Part shown: one piece after another, positions 30,651 through 44,301 of the stretch
Layout of the letters: each line of letters begins with the position of its first letter
Numbering within the stretch: the first letter of the stretch is position 1
Source: Cacajao melanocephalus
Lineage: Eukaryota; Chordata; Mammalia; Primates; Pitheciidae
DNA length: 64,000 nucleotides
Direction: 5' to 3'
NCBI GenBank assembly: GCA_963573385.1
Contig: CAUYLG010022071.1
Coordinates: 1-64,000 of the forward strand
Position numbers and translations under genes: made by a program
The notes under the pieces: model-generated
Told to the model about the DNA's origin: nothing
Database searches by the model: none
The model's input: only the letters and a program-made list of their open reading frames with translations

Positions 30651-33048
30651 TGTATTAGTCCATTTTCATACATGGACTATAAAGTGCTTTATTAGTCCAT
30701 TTCCATAAAGTGATGAAAACAGTGCTATAAAAAAAACTGCCTGAGACTAGGTAATTTATAAAGGAAAGAAGTTTAATTGACTCACAGTTGAGCATGGCTA
30801 GGGAAGCCTCAGGAAACTTACAATCATGTTGGAAGGGGAAGAGGAAGCAAAGTGCAGGAAGGAGAAGTGTTGAGTGAAGGGGGAGGACTCCCTTATAAAA
30901 CCACCAGATCTCATGAGAACTCACTCACTATCACAAGAACAGCATGGGGGAACCAACCCCGTGATCCAGTTACCTCCACCTGGCCTCTCCCTTGACACAT
31001 GGGGATTATGGGGATTATAATTCAAGATGAGATCTGGGTGGGACACAAAGCCTAACTGTATCTATCATTCCACCACTGGCCCCTCCCACCCAAATCTCAT
31101 GTCCCTTTCACATTTCAAAACCAATCACACCTTCCCAATGGTCCCCCAAAGTCCTAATTCATTCCAGCATTAACCCACAAGTCCAAGATCAAAGTCTCAT
31201 TTGAGAAAAGGCAAGCTCCTTCTGCCTATGAGCAGGTAAAATCAAAAGCAAGTTAGTTACTTCCTAAGATACAATGGGGTTACAGGTATTGGGTAAATAC
31301 ACCCATTCCAAATAGGAGAAATTGGTGCAAACAAAGGGGCTACAGGCTCCATGCAAGTCTGAAATCCAGCAGGGCAGTCAAATCTTAAAGCTCCAAAATG
31401 ATCTCCTTTGACTCCATGTCTCACATCCAGGTCATACTGATGTAAGAGCTAGGGTCCCACAGCCTTGGGCAACTCTGCCTCTGTGGCTTTGCAGGGTACA
31501 GCCCCCCACCCCACCTCTCAGCTGCTTTCACAGGTCGGCACTGAGTGTCTGTAGCTTTTCCAGATGCATGGTGCAAGCTGTCAGTGGATCTACAATTCTG
31601 GGGTCTAGAGGATAGTGGCCCTCTTCTCACAACTCCACTAGGCAGTGCCTGTGGGGAGTTTGTGGAGGAAGGCTCTAACCCCACATTTCCCTTCCATACT
31701 CCCCTATTGTAAGTTCTGCATGAGGGCTTCACCCCTGCAGCAAACTTCTGCCTGGGCATCCAGGTGTTTTCATACAACTTCTGAAATCTAGGCAGAGGTT
31801 CCAAAACCTCAATTATTGACTTCTTTGCACTTGCAGGCCCAACACCACATGGAAGCCACCAAGGCTTGAGGCTTGCACCCTCTGAAGCTACAGCCTGAGC
31901 TGTACATTGACCCCTTTTAGCCACAGCTGGGACACAGGGCACCAAGTCCTAAGACTGCACAAGGCAGCAAAGCCCTGGGCCTAGCCCACAAAACTACTTT
32001 TTCCTCCTAGGCCTCTGGGTCTGTGATGGGAGGGGCTGTTGTGAAGAACTCTGACGTGCCCTGGAGACATTTCCCCATTGTTTTGATGATTAACATTTGG
32101 CTCCTCATTACTTATGCAAATTTCTGCAACTCCCTCGAATTTCTCCTCAGAAAATGGGTTTTTCTTTTCTGTTGCATTGGCAGGCTGCAAATTTTCCAAA
32201 CTTGTATACTCTGCTTCCCTTTTAAACATAAGTTCCAATTTCAAAACATCTCTTTGTGAATGCATAAAACTGAATGCTTTTAAGAGTACCCAAGTGACTG
32301 CTTGAACACTTTGGTGCTTAGGAATTTCTTCTGCCTTAGGGTACTAAATCATCTCGATCAAGTTCAAAGTTCCAAAGTTCTCTAGGGCAGGGGCAAAATA
32401 CTGCCAGTTTCTTTATTAAAGCATAGGAAGAGTTACCTTTATGCCAGTTCACAAGTTCCTCATCTCTATCTGAGACCACCTTGCCTGGACTTCATTGTCC
32501 ATATCATTATCAGCATTTTGGTCAGAGCATTCAACAAATCTCTAGGAAGTTCTAAGTTTCCTACAGCTTCCTATCTTCGTCTGAGCCCTCCAAACTCTTC
32601 CAGTCTCCACCTTTACCCAATTCTAAAGTTGCTTCACATTTTTGGGTATCTTGATAGCAGCGCCCCACTATCTCAGTACCAACTGACTGTGTTAGGCCAT
32701 TTTCATACTGTTATAAAGAACTGCCTGAGGCTGGGTAATTTATAAAGGAAAGAGGCTTAATTGACTCACAGTTCAGCATGGCTGGGGAGGCCTCAGGAAA
32801 CTCTTGGCAGAAGGCCTTCTTTACAAAGCAACAGCAGGAGAAATATCAAGTGAAGAGGGAAGAGCCCCTTATAAAACCATCAGATCTTGTGACAACTCAC
32901 AAGATCTTAAGAACATCATGGGGCAAACCGCCCTCATGACTCAGTTACCTCCACCTGGGCTCTCCCTTGACATGTGGGGATTATGGGGATAGTGGGGACT
33001 ACAATTCAAGATGAGGTTTGGGTGGGGACACAAAGCCTAACCATATCA
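30651..33048 (-). mobile_element. Complete MaLR (THE1/MST-type) endogenous LTR element
   Basis: Two similar LTRs (about 30651-31073 and 32694-33048) flank about 1.6 kb of internal sequence. In plus orientation it opens TGTATTAGTCC and closes CCATATCA, the TG...CA ends of a MaLR LTR read backwards. Flanks AGCTC (30646-30650) and AGCTT (33049-33053) look like a 5-bp target-site duplication with one mutation. LTR features include AAGGAAAGA..TTTAATTGACTCACAG and ACCTGG..TCTCCCTTGACA. The 174-codon minus-strand open frame at 31421-31945 is an internal-region remnant, without recognisable retroviral domains. Confidence 0.9.
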
Positions 33049-33364
33049 AGCTTGATTCTTCTACATGTGGTTTGTCAATTATCCTGGTACCATTTGTTAA
33101 ATAGGGTGTCCTTTCCCCACTCTGTTTTTGTTTGCTTTGCCCAAGATCAGTTGGCTGTAAATATCTGGCTTTATTTCTGGGTTTTCTATTCTGTTCCATT
33201 GGTCTATTTGCCTATTTTTATACCAGAATCATGCTGTTTTGGTAACTATAGCCTTGTAGTATAGTTTGAAGTCAGGTAATGTGATGCCTCCAGATTTGTT
33301 CTTTTTGCTTAGTCTTGCCTTGGCTATGCCAGGTCTTTTCTGGTTCCATATGAATTTCAGGATT
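33049..33364 (-). mobile_element. L1 middle piece
   Basis: Continuation of the L1 from 29440, from AGCTTGATTCTTCTACATG to CCATATGAATTTCAGG. It is cut again by the COG6-like retrocopy. Confidence 0.88.
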
Positions 33365-35440
33365 TTTTTTTCTTTGGATTACTACTGCCAATGTTTTTAT
33401 TTTGCCTTAGTTCTCAAGATCATATATAACATATTTTGCCTGTGAGTCTTTCACTAATTATCTCAGTTTTGCCCTATATTGTACTTCCATTTCTATTAGT
33501 GCATTTTCTAAAAACACATCAATAGGATATGTATCTATAGGATAACTGCAATGATTGCTGCTCTAGAAATATTTTATTTGAAAAAAAAACAGGTAAAAAG
33601 CAAAATATACTTTTTCCCTGTAAAACAAAGGAGTTCACTCATGGCAAGTTGTCAGTCTTCTTTTCACTGTAGAAATAAATTATATAAAATTTAAGTTCTT
33701 GATTTATACTTTATTTTCTGTCTTTTACATATAACACATACTCATTGAAGGGAAAAGACTAAAAATACAGATTTATACCTAAATGGGTCATGATTACATA
33801 ATCATTCTTACTCCAAAAAGAATTGTATTAGTTATAAACAAGTATAAACTTCAAATAGGCCATATAAATACTAATTTGTTATATACAACATAATTTTCTA
33901 CAAATATTAGCTTTATGCTATTACTTTTCCAAATATTTTAAACTAGTTATTTTTTTCCTTGTGCTTCAGTTTTCTCATTTGTAATTTAGGGACTTACTCC
34001 TTTTTATAGATTTACTAGGAATTAAGCTTTCTTCTGCTGATAAGAATGTCAAATCAGGCACATTGGGATTTATCCCTTTAAAAATACAGTCATTTTGAAT
34101 CTTCCTAATAGGCAATGGTCTAAAGTCAGAGTCCAGTTACACCATGGAGATAAGACACACTGCCCACTGGCAACTCCTCCTTTGGCAGTTTTTTTTCTCC
34201 AGTGTTTGAACAGATCATTGTTTCTTTAGTTTGAACACCAGATAAAGTTTCAGTTGGTTGGATTTGGGACCCATATTGTATGACCAATACCTATCTTCAA
34301 ACACCAGACTTAGACACAGCTCAGGCTGTCTACATGCCTAGAACTCACTGGAAAGGCTGAGCTCCACCTTGAGTTCCATCAAGGGCTCCCACAGAGTGGA
34401 ATCCACCTATTTAAATCACTTTTCGCTCTCCTTTTTTTCTCATCATTGCTTAGTGTATATTTAAAATTGCATAAAAGTGTATGCAGTCAAATATATACAG
34501 TATGCTAAAGTAGAACAGAAATGCGATTCACTGCCATATATACCAGGAGCACAATTCACTGTTATTTTTCTCTAACAACTCTTTAAGGGTAGCTATTTTG
34601 GGGACAGAGACATAGGCTAGGTTCAGAAAAGCTACTAAGTATGCCTACTCATATTAATAAGAAAGCAAATGAATCTTTAGGTAAGGAAACATTTATTAGG
34701 TCATATCCTTATTCTAATTCTTAAATTCAGACAAAATTTTTATATGCTGTTAATTTAGCACTAGTCTTGTAAAAAAAAAAAAAAACATTCTTCAAACCTT
34801 TCATACTACCTTATGCTTCCTGAATACAGGGGAAACTGCAGAGCTGGAGAGATAGCTAACCAAAAAATAGAGCATCTCATATTTAGAATAGATACACAGC
34901 AATACTAACTCAGGTAAATATGTTACTTACTTCCACGTTACTGTGACAAAAAAAAAATTATGGGGACTTACAATCTTATGATACAAAGAAAACTGTTAAC
35001 TATCAAATTTTGAAGTAAAAATACAAAGAAAAAAATAATCTTCAGTGTTTTAGGCCATATTTTGCTAACACAACAAAATAAGATAATCAGGAAAGAAGCA
35101 TCTGCACTTGCTGCAGCGATCTGTGAAGAATGTTCTCGGGATCTTTGTTCGTTGACTGGATTCATCAAAGCTGCATACACTTCACCACAGGCTCTGCAGA
35201 CTAATTCTGTAGACTGCTTTATGATCTGCTCTCTCACGGTGGCACTTAGAAGAAAGTTCAGCTGTGGCATTAATAGGTTGTCTGGGGCTGACAGAACGAT
35301 CAAACTGAACCACTGCAGCCTTCAGTGCCATAGAATCTAGGTTGGGCATATTAGCTAAAGAGCCTTGTTCTGGTTTGTGTTGCTGTACTGTGTTATAGTG
35401 TTATAGATGTTACTCAAGCCTACCCTAGTTCTATTGACAA
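33365..35440 (-). pseudogene. COG6-like processed pseudogene, 5'-truncated
   Basis: This intronless minus-strand copy of the 3' part of an mRNA interrupts an L1. Conserved fragments in order are [81 protein letters not shown], and [10 protein letters not shown]...QVQMLLS with TGA at 35087-35089. These match the C-terminus of conserved oligomeric Golgi complex subunit 6 as I remember it. The fragments fall in different frames: an 8-bp tandem duplication (TTATAGTG region near 35395), a small indel after QFD, and a missing dinucleotide after NE. About 1.7 kb of 3'UTR follows, then an AATAAA-type signal (near 33398) and a poly(A) run (plus-strand T run at 33363-33372). It cannot encode a working protein. 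Assignment rests on memory of the family. Confidence 0.78.
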
Positions 35441-35905
35441 TAATGATGGTATTTTGATGGGAATTGCATTGAATTTATGGATTGCTTTTGGCAGTATGGT
35501 CATTTTCACAGTATTGATTCTACCCATCCATGAGCATGAGATGTGTTTCCTTTTGTGTTGCCTGTGATTTCTTTTAGTAGCGTTTTGTTGTTTTCCTTGT
35601 ATTGATCTTTCACCTCCTTGGTTAGGTATATTACTAAGTATTTTATTTTATTTTTTGCAGCTATGGTAAAAGGGATTGAGTTCTAGATTTGATTCTCAAC
35701 TTGGCTGTTGGTATATAGTAGTGCTACTAGTTTGTATACATTGATTTTGTATCCTGAAACTTCACTGATCTCATTTATCAGATTTAGGAGCTTTGCGGAT
35801 GAGTCTTTAGGGTTTTCTAGGAATCAGTGAACAACAGTTTGACTTCCTCTTTACCAATTTAGATGCTCTTTATTTCTGTCTCATGTCTGATTCCTCTGGC
35901 TAGGA
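35441..35905 (-). mobile_element. L1 third piece
   Basis: The L1 resumes with AATGATGGTATTTTGATGGG and runs through ORF2 antisense sequence to about 35905. Older L1-like AT-rich sequence follows to about 36330. Confidence 0.85.
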
Positions 35906-36330
35906 GGAAATTCTTAATTTTAACATAATTGAATCTAACAGTCTTTTCGTTTTGTACTTTTGTGACCTAAGAAATCCTTCCTTAAGTTGAGGTCATAAAG
36001 CCATTCCTTACATTATCTTATAAAGGTTTTATAGTTTTTCTCCTTCATGTTTATGTCTTCCATCTACCTGGAATTGATTTTTGTGTATGGTGTAAGGTAG
36101 AAATCTAATTTTCTTATTTTCCTATATGAATAGCTAATAGTTCCAACACCATTTAGTTTTTAAACTTTTTTTGTGTGGAAAATGTCAAATATATACAAGA
36201 ATGGAATAATAAACCACACCTAACCATCACCCAGCTTTGATAATTAACATTTCATGGCCAATCTTACTACATTTTATCTCCACCTACTTTCCCCAACTTC
36301 CAAAATTATTTGGAAGTAAATTCTAAGAAC
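35906..36330 (-). mobile_element. Old L1M relic
   Basis: Degraded antisense L1 sequence (TGGAATTGATTTTTGTGTATGG and neighbours), then about 150 bp resembling an L1M 3' end. Family uncertain. Confidence 0.55.
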
Positions 36331-36625
36331 CAATTCAGGAGTGGTGGCTCATGCCTGTAATCCTAGCACTTTGGGAGGCCAAGGTGGGCAGATTGCTTGA
36401 GGACAGGAGTTTGAGACCAACCTGAGGAATATGCTGAAACCCCATCTCTATAAAACACAAAAACATTAGCGGGGTGTGGTGGCACACGCCTGTAGTCTCA
36501 GCTTCTTAGGAGGCCGAGATAGGAGGAACGCTTGAGGCCAGGGAGGTTGAGGCTGTAGTGAGCCATGATGGCACCACCGCACTCCAGCCTGGGTGACAGA
36601 GTGAAACCCTGTCTGAAAGATCTAA
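36331..36625 (+). mobile_element. Alu
   Basis: AluJ-like; its tail blends into the L1 5'UTR. Confidence 0.9.
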
Positions 36626-38660
36626 ATAAATGGAGAGAGGCACAGAGCAAGACAGCAGAATAAAAGCCGACATTGTTCATCTCCTGTCCACTGGAGCACC
36701 ACATTTAACAACTAACTGCACACAGAAAAGCACTGTCACAAGAAATAAAAATCAGGCGAGCAGTCACAGTACCTGGTTTTAACTTCCCATGGCCAAAAAC
36801 AGGCATTGAGGAGGGCGGGAGAGACAGTCTTGAATCTAACACCCCCTTCCACAGTCCCCTGGCATTCACCTTGCAGAGCACAGAGAGCATCTGCGTGCTT
36901 TGGGGAGGGATAGCGACTCTACACTGAACTCAGTGCTGTCCTGTCAGAGGGGAACCAGTGTCCATGCACAGAGGGGGCATTTGGATCAGCCCTAGCCAGG
37001 GGGAGAATTGCCCATCCCAGCGGTCCGAACTTGAGTTTCACAGCAAGCCTCACCACTGTGGGCTGTAGTGCTCTGGGGTCCCAGGTATACTTGAAAGGCA
37101 ATCTGGGACACAAGGACTGCAATTCCTAGGCAACCCCTAGTGCTAGGCTGGGCTTAGAGCCAGTGAACTAGGGTGACATGTGACCTCGGGCGAGAGTAGC
37201 TGGTACAGCTAAGGGAGGGCTAGCACCATCCCTCCCCTAACCCCAGGCAGTATAGCTCATAGCAAGGAAAGTGAGTCCTTCCTTTGCTTAGGAGAGGAGA
37301 GCGGAGAGTAAAGAGGACTCTGGTATCCTGGATGCCAGCTCAGTCACGGGAGGGCCCAAAGGGAACCTTCTGCTTTGAAGAGAAGGATCCAGTCTTGGCA
37401 GGCTTTATCACCTGCTGACTAAAGACATGCCGGCTTCAAGGGAGACCCAGCACATTCCCAGCTGTGGTGGCTACGGTGAAAGACTCCATGTGTTTGAGAA
37501 AAGCAGAGGGGAAATTAAAGGGGACTTTTTCTTATACCCTACGTACCAGCTCTGCCGCAGTGGGGTAGAGCAACAAGCAGGCTCTTGGGGGTCCCCAAAT
37601 CCAGGGCTAGGCTCTTGGATGGCATTTCTGGACCTGTCTTGGGCCAGAGGGGGACCCACTGTCCTGAAGGGTGTCCCAGACCTGGCAGCACTGATCACAA
37701 GCTGACTTAGCCCTTGGGCTTGAAGCAAAAGTCAGCAGTGGCCTGGCAGGACCACGTGTGGCCCAGTGATGGTGATGGCCACAGGGAGAGGCTCTTTTGC
37801 CTACAGAAAATGGAAGGAAGAGCGGGAAGGACTTTGTATTGTGGTTTGAGTTCCAGCTTAGCCACAGTGGAATAGGACATTAATCCCTGGCTCCCAGACA
37901 GCGTCTCTGGACACACCCAGGCTTAAGGGAACGGCCTTGGGGCAAAGCCCGGTGCTGTGGTGGCATCAGGTCTTGACCCAGCACAGTCCCAGTGGTGGTG
38001 GTCATAGAGGTGGCTGGATCACCACACCCCCAGTTCCAGGTGCCTCAGCACAGAAAGAGACTCCTTGTGTTTGGGGGAAAATAAGGGAAGAGAACAAGAG
38101 ACTGCTTGGTAATCCAGAGAATTCTTCCGGATATTATCCAAGACTCCCAAGGGTACCTCTACGAGTCTACAAAAACCACAGCATTATTGTGCTTGGAGTC
38201 CAAGTCCCTTCAAATATCTAGAAAGACTTCCCAAGAAGGACAGGCACAAAAAAGCCCAGACTGTGAAGTCTACAATAAATATCAGACTCTTCAACGCCCA
38301 GATATCAAAGAACAGACATCAACACCATCCAGGAACACATGACCTCACCAAATAAACTGAATAAATGGAGAGAGAAATTGTGTTCATGGATTGAAAAACT
38401 CAACATAACATGTTAAGATACCAGTTCTTCCCAAATTGTACATAGGTTTAAAGCAATCCTAATCAAAATCCCAGTAGGCTTCGTGTGTGTGTGTGTGTGT
38501 GAATACAGACAACCTGATTCTAAAATCTATATGAAAAGACCAAGGAATTAGAATAGCCAAGATAATTTTTTAAAAAACAACAAAACTTAAAGAACTGACA
38601 CTACTGGATTTCAAGACTTTTTATGAAGCTCCAGTAATCAAGACAGTAGGGTTCTGTTGA
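36610..38660 (+). mobile_element. L1 (L1MA/PB-type), sense, with ORF1-ORF2 deleted
   Basis: A long 5'UTR (about 36620-38290) reaches the ORF1 start region (CATCAACACCATCCAGGAAC). It then jumps at about 38365 directly to the 3' half of ORF2 (GGATTGAAAAACTCAACATA) and ends near 38660. About 4 kb of coding sequence is missing. Open frames here are not genes. Confidence 0.8.
38483..38501. repeat. (GT)n microsatellite
   Basis: Within the L1 ORF2 fragment. Confidence 0.8.
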
Positions 38661-38984
38661 AAGGATAAACACATAGAAATCAGTGGGACATGGTCTCTGT
38701 GAAACCAATCCTTTGAAAATTCTTTGTTGAGACTTACTGTCCAATGTGTGGTATGTTTTCATAAATACTCGTGTTTGAAAATAACTATCTGAAGTTGTGT
38801 AGTGTATTCTGCCTTGAATTTCATTGATTATAGATGCACATAGATCACATTTAAACATCTCTGGAATCAGTATGCATCTTACCACAATGACAATGGCATA
38901 GTTTACTTGGCCATGGTTTTTCTTTCTTAGTGGTATTTAAAATAATAGTGCGCCTTACAATAAGTGGTGGCTTACAATTGATGA

Positions 38985-39610
38985 AATTCAGTATTTCTAT
39001 TAGGTCAAGTTTGTTCATTGTTCAACTCTGTATTTTTACTGATTTTTCCTGCCTTTTGTATCAATTATAAGAGAGCTATATTAAAAATCTACTAAGATTG
39101 TGTTTTCTAAAACATTTATCATAATATTCATTTTGCTTAACATCCAGATCCTGTATTCGGTGCACTGAAGTTTAGATGTGTTTTATCTTCTAGGTTAACT
39201 GAGTCTTCTCTCATTTTTTTAGTGACTGATTTTCGTTCTTTTTTAGTGACTGATTTTCGTTCAAGTAATTATTTTTGCTTCAGTCTGTCTTGTTCAATAT
39301 AGTTATGCCAGCTTTCTTTTGGCTAGTTTTTGGTACAGCTTTTTCCATGTTTTTATTTAAAGTCCAAGCCTTCAGCCTTGCTGTTTCCTTATATTTTAGA
39401 TTTACCTCTTATAAGCAACATACAGTTAGATTTTATTTCCTAGTTCAACCTGACAATCTTTGCCATTTAACTAAAATGCCCAGTTTGTTTACATTTATTA
39501 TGATTACTGATCCATACAGATTGATTTCTACCATCTTATTTTGGGCTGTTTTTCCCACGTTTCTTCTCTCCTTTCTTGCCTTCTTTTGGATTGACTAGTG
39601 TTTTACTGGA
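38985..39610 (-). mobile_element. Old L1M relic, antisense
   Basis: TAGGTCAAGTTTGTTCATTG and CTGTCTTGTTCAATATAGTT match L1M ORF2 endonuclease-region antisense. 38660-38985 and 39610-39868 are largely unassigned. Confidence 0.6.
39215..39262. repeat. 24-bp perfect tandem duplication
   Basis: Two identical 24-bp copies, each ending GTGACTGATTTTCGTTC, adjacent in an old L1 relic. Confidence 0.95.
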
Positions 39611-39868
39611 TATAGAATTATAGGTGCTTGACTGTGTACAATGATAAAGTGAAAAGCAGAGGGCCCTTCTGTTCTCTTATATTTGTCACCTCCAGAAGTA
39701 GAGTTCAAGCTTCTGAAAAACCATGGTTCATATGTATTTGAGATCCTTCACCTAGCACAATGCTCAGTACATAGTTAATTCATAGAAATTCCATTTATTT
39801 TTTACTTATCTTTGACTGCAACTGGAAAGATGTGGCCTTTTCATTTTTCCTTTAAAAAAATTTATTGG

Positions 39869-40167
39869 AAGGGGCCAGGTGTGGTGACTCACACCTGTAA
39901 TCCCAGTATTTTGGGAGGCTGAAGTAGGCGGATCACGAGGCCAGGAGATCAAGACCGTCCTGGCTAACACTGTGAAACCCCATCTGTACTAAAAATACAA
40001 AAAAATTAGCCGGGCTTGGTGGCATGCACCTGTAGTCCCAGCTACTTGGGAGGCTGCGGCAGGAGAATTGTTTGAACCTGGGAGGCAGAGGTTGTAGTAA
40101 GCTGAGATATCGTGCCACTGCACTCCAGCCTCGCTGACAGAGCAAAACTCCATCTCAAAAAAAATAT
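39869..40167 (+). mobile_element. AluY-like
   Basis: CACGAGGCCAGGAGATCAAG and CCGTCCTGGCTAACAC. Confidence 0.92.
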
Positions 40168-40486
40168 ATTTTTTAAAATAAATTTATTGGTAGGAAGTCT
40201 AAGGCAGTTTTTAAATGTTTTGCAAACTTTTAGCCTATGTTATTTGCAGGTTTTCTGAATTAAAAAAAAAAGAATTGGCAAGCCTTTTCCCCAGATGTGG
40301 CATTAAATTCTAAGAGCTGTCAGTTGGGCAAAAACGCTTTGATGCTCATTGTTTTCCAAAATGAATTATTAAATCACCATACCTACATTCCTCACTAAAT
40401 TTCCTCTGGTCTACTTGACTGTTCACTTATGGAATGGTACAATATTAAGGTACCACTTATAAACTTCTAAAATAATACTACAATCT

Positions 40487-40786
40487 GCCGGGCGCAGTGG
40501 CGCGTGCCTGTAGTCCCAGCTACTCGGGAGGCTGAGGTGGGAGGACCGCTTGAGCCCAGGAGTTCTGGGCTGTAGTGCCCTATGCTGATCTGGTGCCCGC
40601 ACTAAGTTCGGCATCAATATGGTGACCTCCCGGGAGCGGGGGATCACCAGGTTGCCTAAGGAGGGGTGAACTGGCCCAGGTCGGAAACAGAGCAGGTCAG
40701 AACTCCCGTGCTGATCAGTAGTGGGATCGTGCCTGTGAATAGCCACTGCACTCCAGGCTGGGCAATATAGCGAGACCCCATCTCTT
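40487..40786 (+). pseudogene. 7SL (SRP) RNA retrocopy, full length
   Basis: The 300-bp match covers all of 7SL RNA. It has the Alu-domain 5' end GCCGGGCGCAGTGGCGCG, the S domain with GGCATCAATATGGTGACC and AGGTTGCCTAAGGAGGGG, and the 3' Alu part. An A-rich tail (about 40787-40805) replaces the Pol III terminator. A 9-bp direct repeat, ACTACAATC, flanks it (40477-40485 and 40806-40814). These are hallmarks of L1-mediated retroposition. Few substitutions suggest a fairly recent insertion. Confidence 0.93.
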
Positions 40787-40830
40787 CAAAACAAAACAAA
40801 ACAAAACTACAATCCAGCATGCATTACTTA

Positions 40831-41076
<246 letters not shown>

Positions 41077-41266
41077 CTAGTGGACACACTTAAATACAAT
41101 CTTTAAAGTCTTTCATAATGGGTTATGACTCAATGGAATAAAGCTTTTCAGACTCTTCCACACGACACATAAGAAAGAAGGTATACTCTGATAGTTAACA
41201 ACTTTGGAGTTTATGAGACCTAGGTATGAACCCTAGTTTTCTTGTTTACTGTGTAACCTTGGGCAA

Positions 41267-41745
41267 TGTTATGCCGCATCCTGCACTGCAGAGGGGTTTA
41301 ATGACCTAAGAGGAAACGGTGGGGGATAAGGAAAGACATAGACACAGAGAGATATAAAAAGCTGGGCTAGGTGGTCTGAGAGGTGAGGATGTCAGTCTCT
41401 TCGGTCCTGACCTGTCTCAGTGTACTTTTATATGTTCACAAAGCACATAGCAGAGGGAGGGTGAAGTTACTTAGAACAACCTGTGGTTATTATTCTCATA
41501 CTTCAGTTAAAAACTACCTTGCAGCAAGGTCAGTGAAAGCTGGTTCTCTCTTTCTAGGCCCATCTGTTCTCTGAGACATACACACCCTCCTATTATGGTT
41601 TCACTTCCCTGAAGTTCACCCAAAGTTCACAGCAGCCTTGTTGCTGCCCTCACAGAGGGGGTGGGCTACTCCGGCTCCCTACACAACATTCCAAACCTGT
41701 CTGTACCTTAATGAGTTTGAACTCAGAGCTTCATTGATTTAACAC
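41267..41745. mobile_element. Possible solitary LTR inserted in a MIR
   Basis: MIR-like text breaks at CTTGGGCAA|TGTTATGCCGC. The following about 480 bp, from TG to ..GATTTAACA, has an LTR-like composition. Family not recognised. Confidence 0.3.
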
Positions 41746-41746
41746 A

Positions 41747-42407
<661 letters not shown>

Positions 42408-42584
42408 AAGTAGAGTAGCATCTGCATTATGAAGCACTCCAGTGAACTAGACTAGACTGTGGGGATAGTTTCCTAGACTGTGGGAGATAGAAGAGCACAA
42501 ATTTAGACAGTCTCCTCCTAGAGTTTAATAAGGGTATGTGTTAGGGGCATCGGGGCGGGACTACTATGAATATTTTAGAGACAG

Positions 42585-42840
42585 TTAGAAATTGGGTTTA
42601 AATCTTAGATCCCTTATTAATCCTCATATAACCTTAGGCAAATACTAGTCTCAAGGATGACATTAAGACCTAAGTTCAACAAGATCTATAACACTGCTTT
42701 GTTTATCACCCTTTTCCTAGTAATGCTTGGCATATAAAAGGCCTTCAATAAATATCTGCTGAATGAATGACATTACCTTAGCATTACCTGAACACATTTC
42801 CTGGTGCATAATAAGCACTCAATAAAGTGTAGATATTAAG
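42585..42840 (+). repeat. MIR-like relic
   Basis: AATGCTTGGCATATAAAAGG and CAATAAATATCTGCTGAATG resemble MIR 3' ends. A second similar motif follows at 42795-42835. Confidence 0.5.
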
Positions 42841-42993
42841 GAAATTACACGACTATGTATATTATGTACATAGGGAACCTTGGACTTAAAACAACTTGAT
42901 TTAGATTGATACATAATTTATCAGTTAAAAATTGTCATAGACACTTACTGAAGGGAGCAAACTGATGCATATAACCCTATCAGTATTGAGGGA

Positions 42994-43380
<387 letters not shown>

Positions 43381-43462
43381 CTACCTATGTCTGCTACAAA
43401 GAAATGTACATCAATAAAGGGAGACAATTATCAGAATCTCTCTCTCAAAAGTAGGAGAAGGG

Positions 43463-43760
43463 GTGGCCGGTCACCATGGCCCATGCCTATAATCCCAACA
43501 CTTTGGAAGGCCGAGGTGGGCAGATCATTTGAGGCCAGGAGTTTGAGACTAGCTTGGCGAACATGGAGAAACCTCATCTCTACTAAAAACTACAAAAATT
43601 AGCTGGGTTCAGTGGTGCACGCCTGTAACCCCAACTACTCAGGAGGCTGAGGCATAAGAATCACTTAAGCTTGGGAGGCAGAAGTTGTAGTGAGCCGAGA
43701 CCACGCCACTGCATTCCAATCTGGGCAACAGAGAAAGACTCTGTCTCCAAAAAAAAAAAA
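43463..43760 (+). mobile_element. Alu
   Basis: Starts GTGGCCGGTCACCATGGCCC. Confidence 0.9.
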
Positions 43761-43921
43761 GTAGGAGGAGGGGGCATTAAATAGCCTAAATCTCCTTCAA
43801 ATGACTGTCCCTCAAAAATTCCTGCCAAACTCTCCCTAGAATAGCCTTCTGAATTCTACTACCTTGAGGTATGTGTTCCTTCACTTTGTTTTATAGTAAA
43901 ACAAACAGTATTTATTTAAAA

Positions 43922-44301
<380 letters not shown>

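Noticed and set aside
31421..31945. 174-codon minus-strand open frame
   Set aside because: Lies in the MaLR internal region; no recognisable domain, and relatives of this frame are expected in any similar MaLR copy.
37427..38221. Plus-strand frames in GC-richer sequence
   Set aside because: L1 5'UTR sequence, not host coding.
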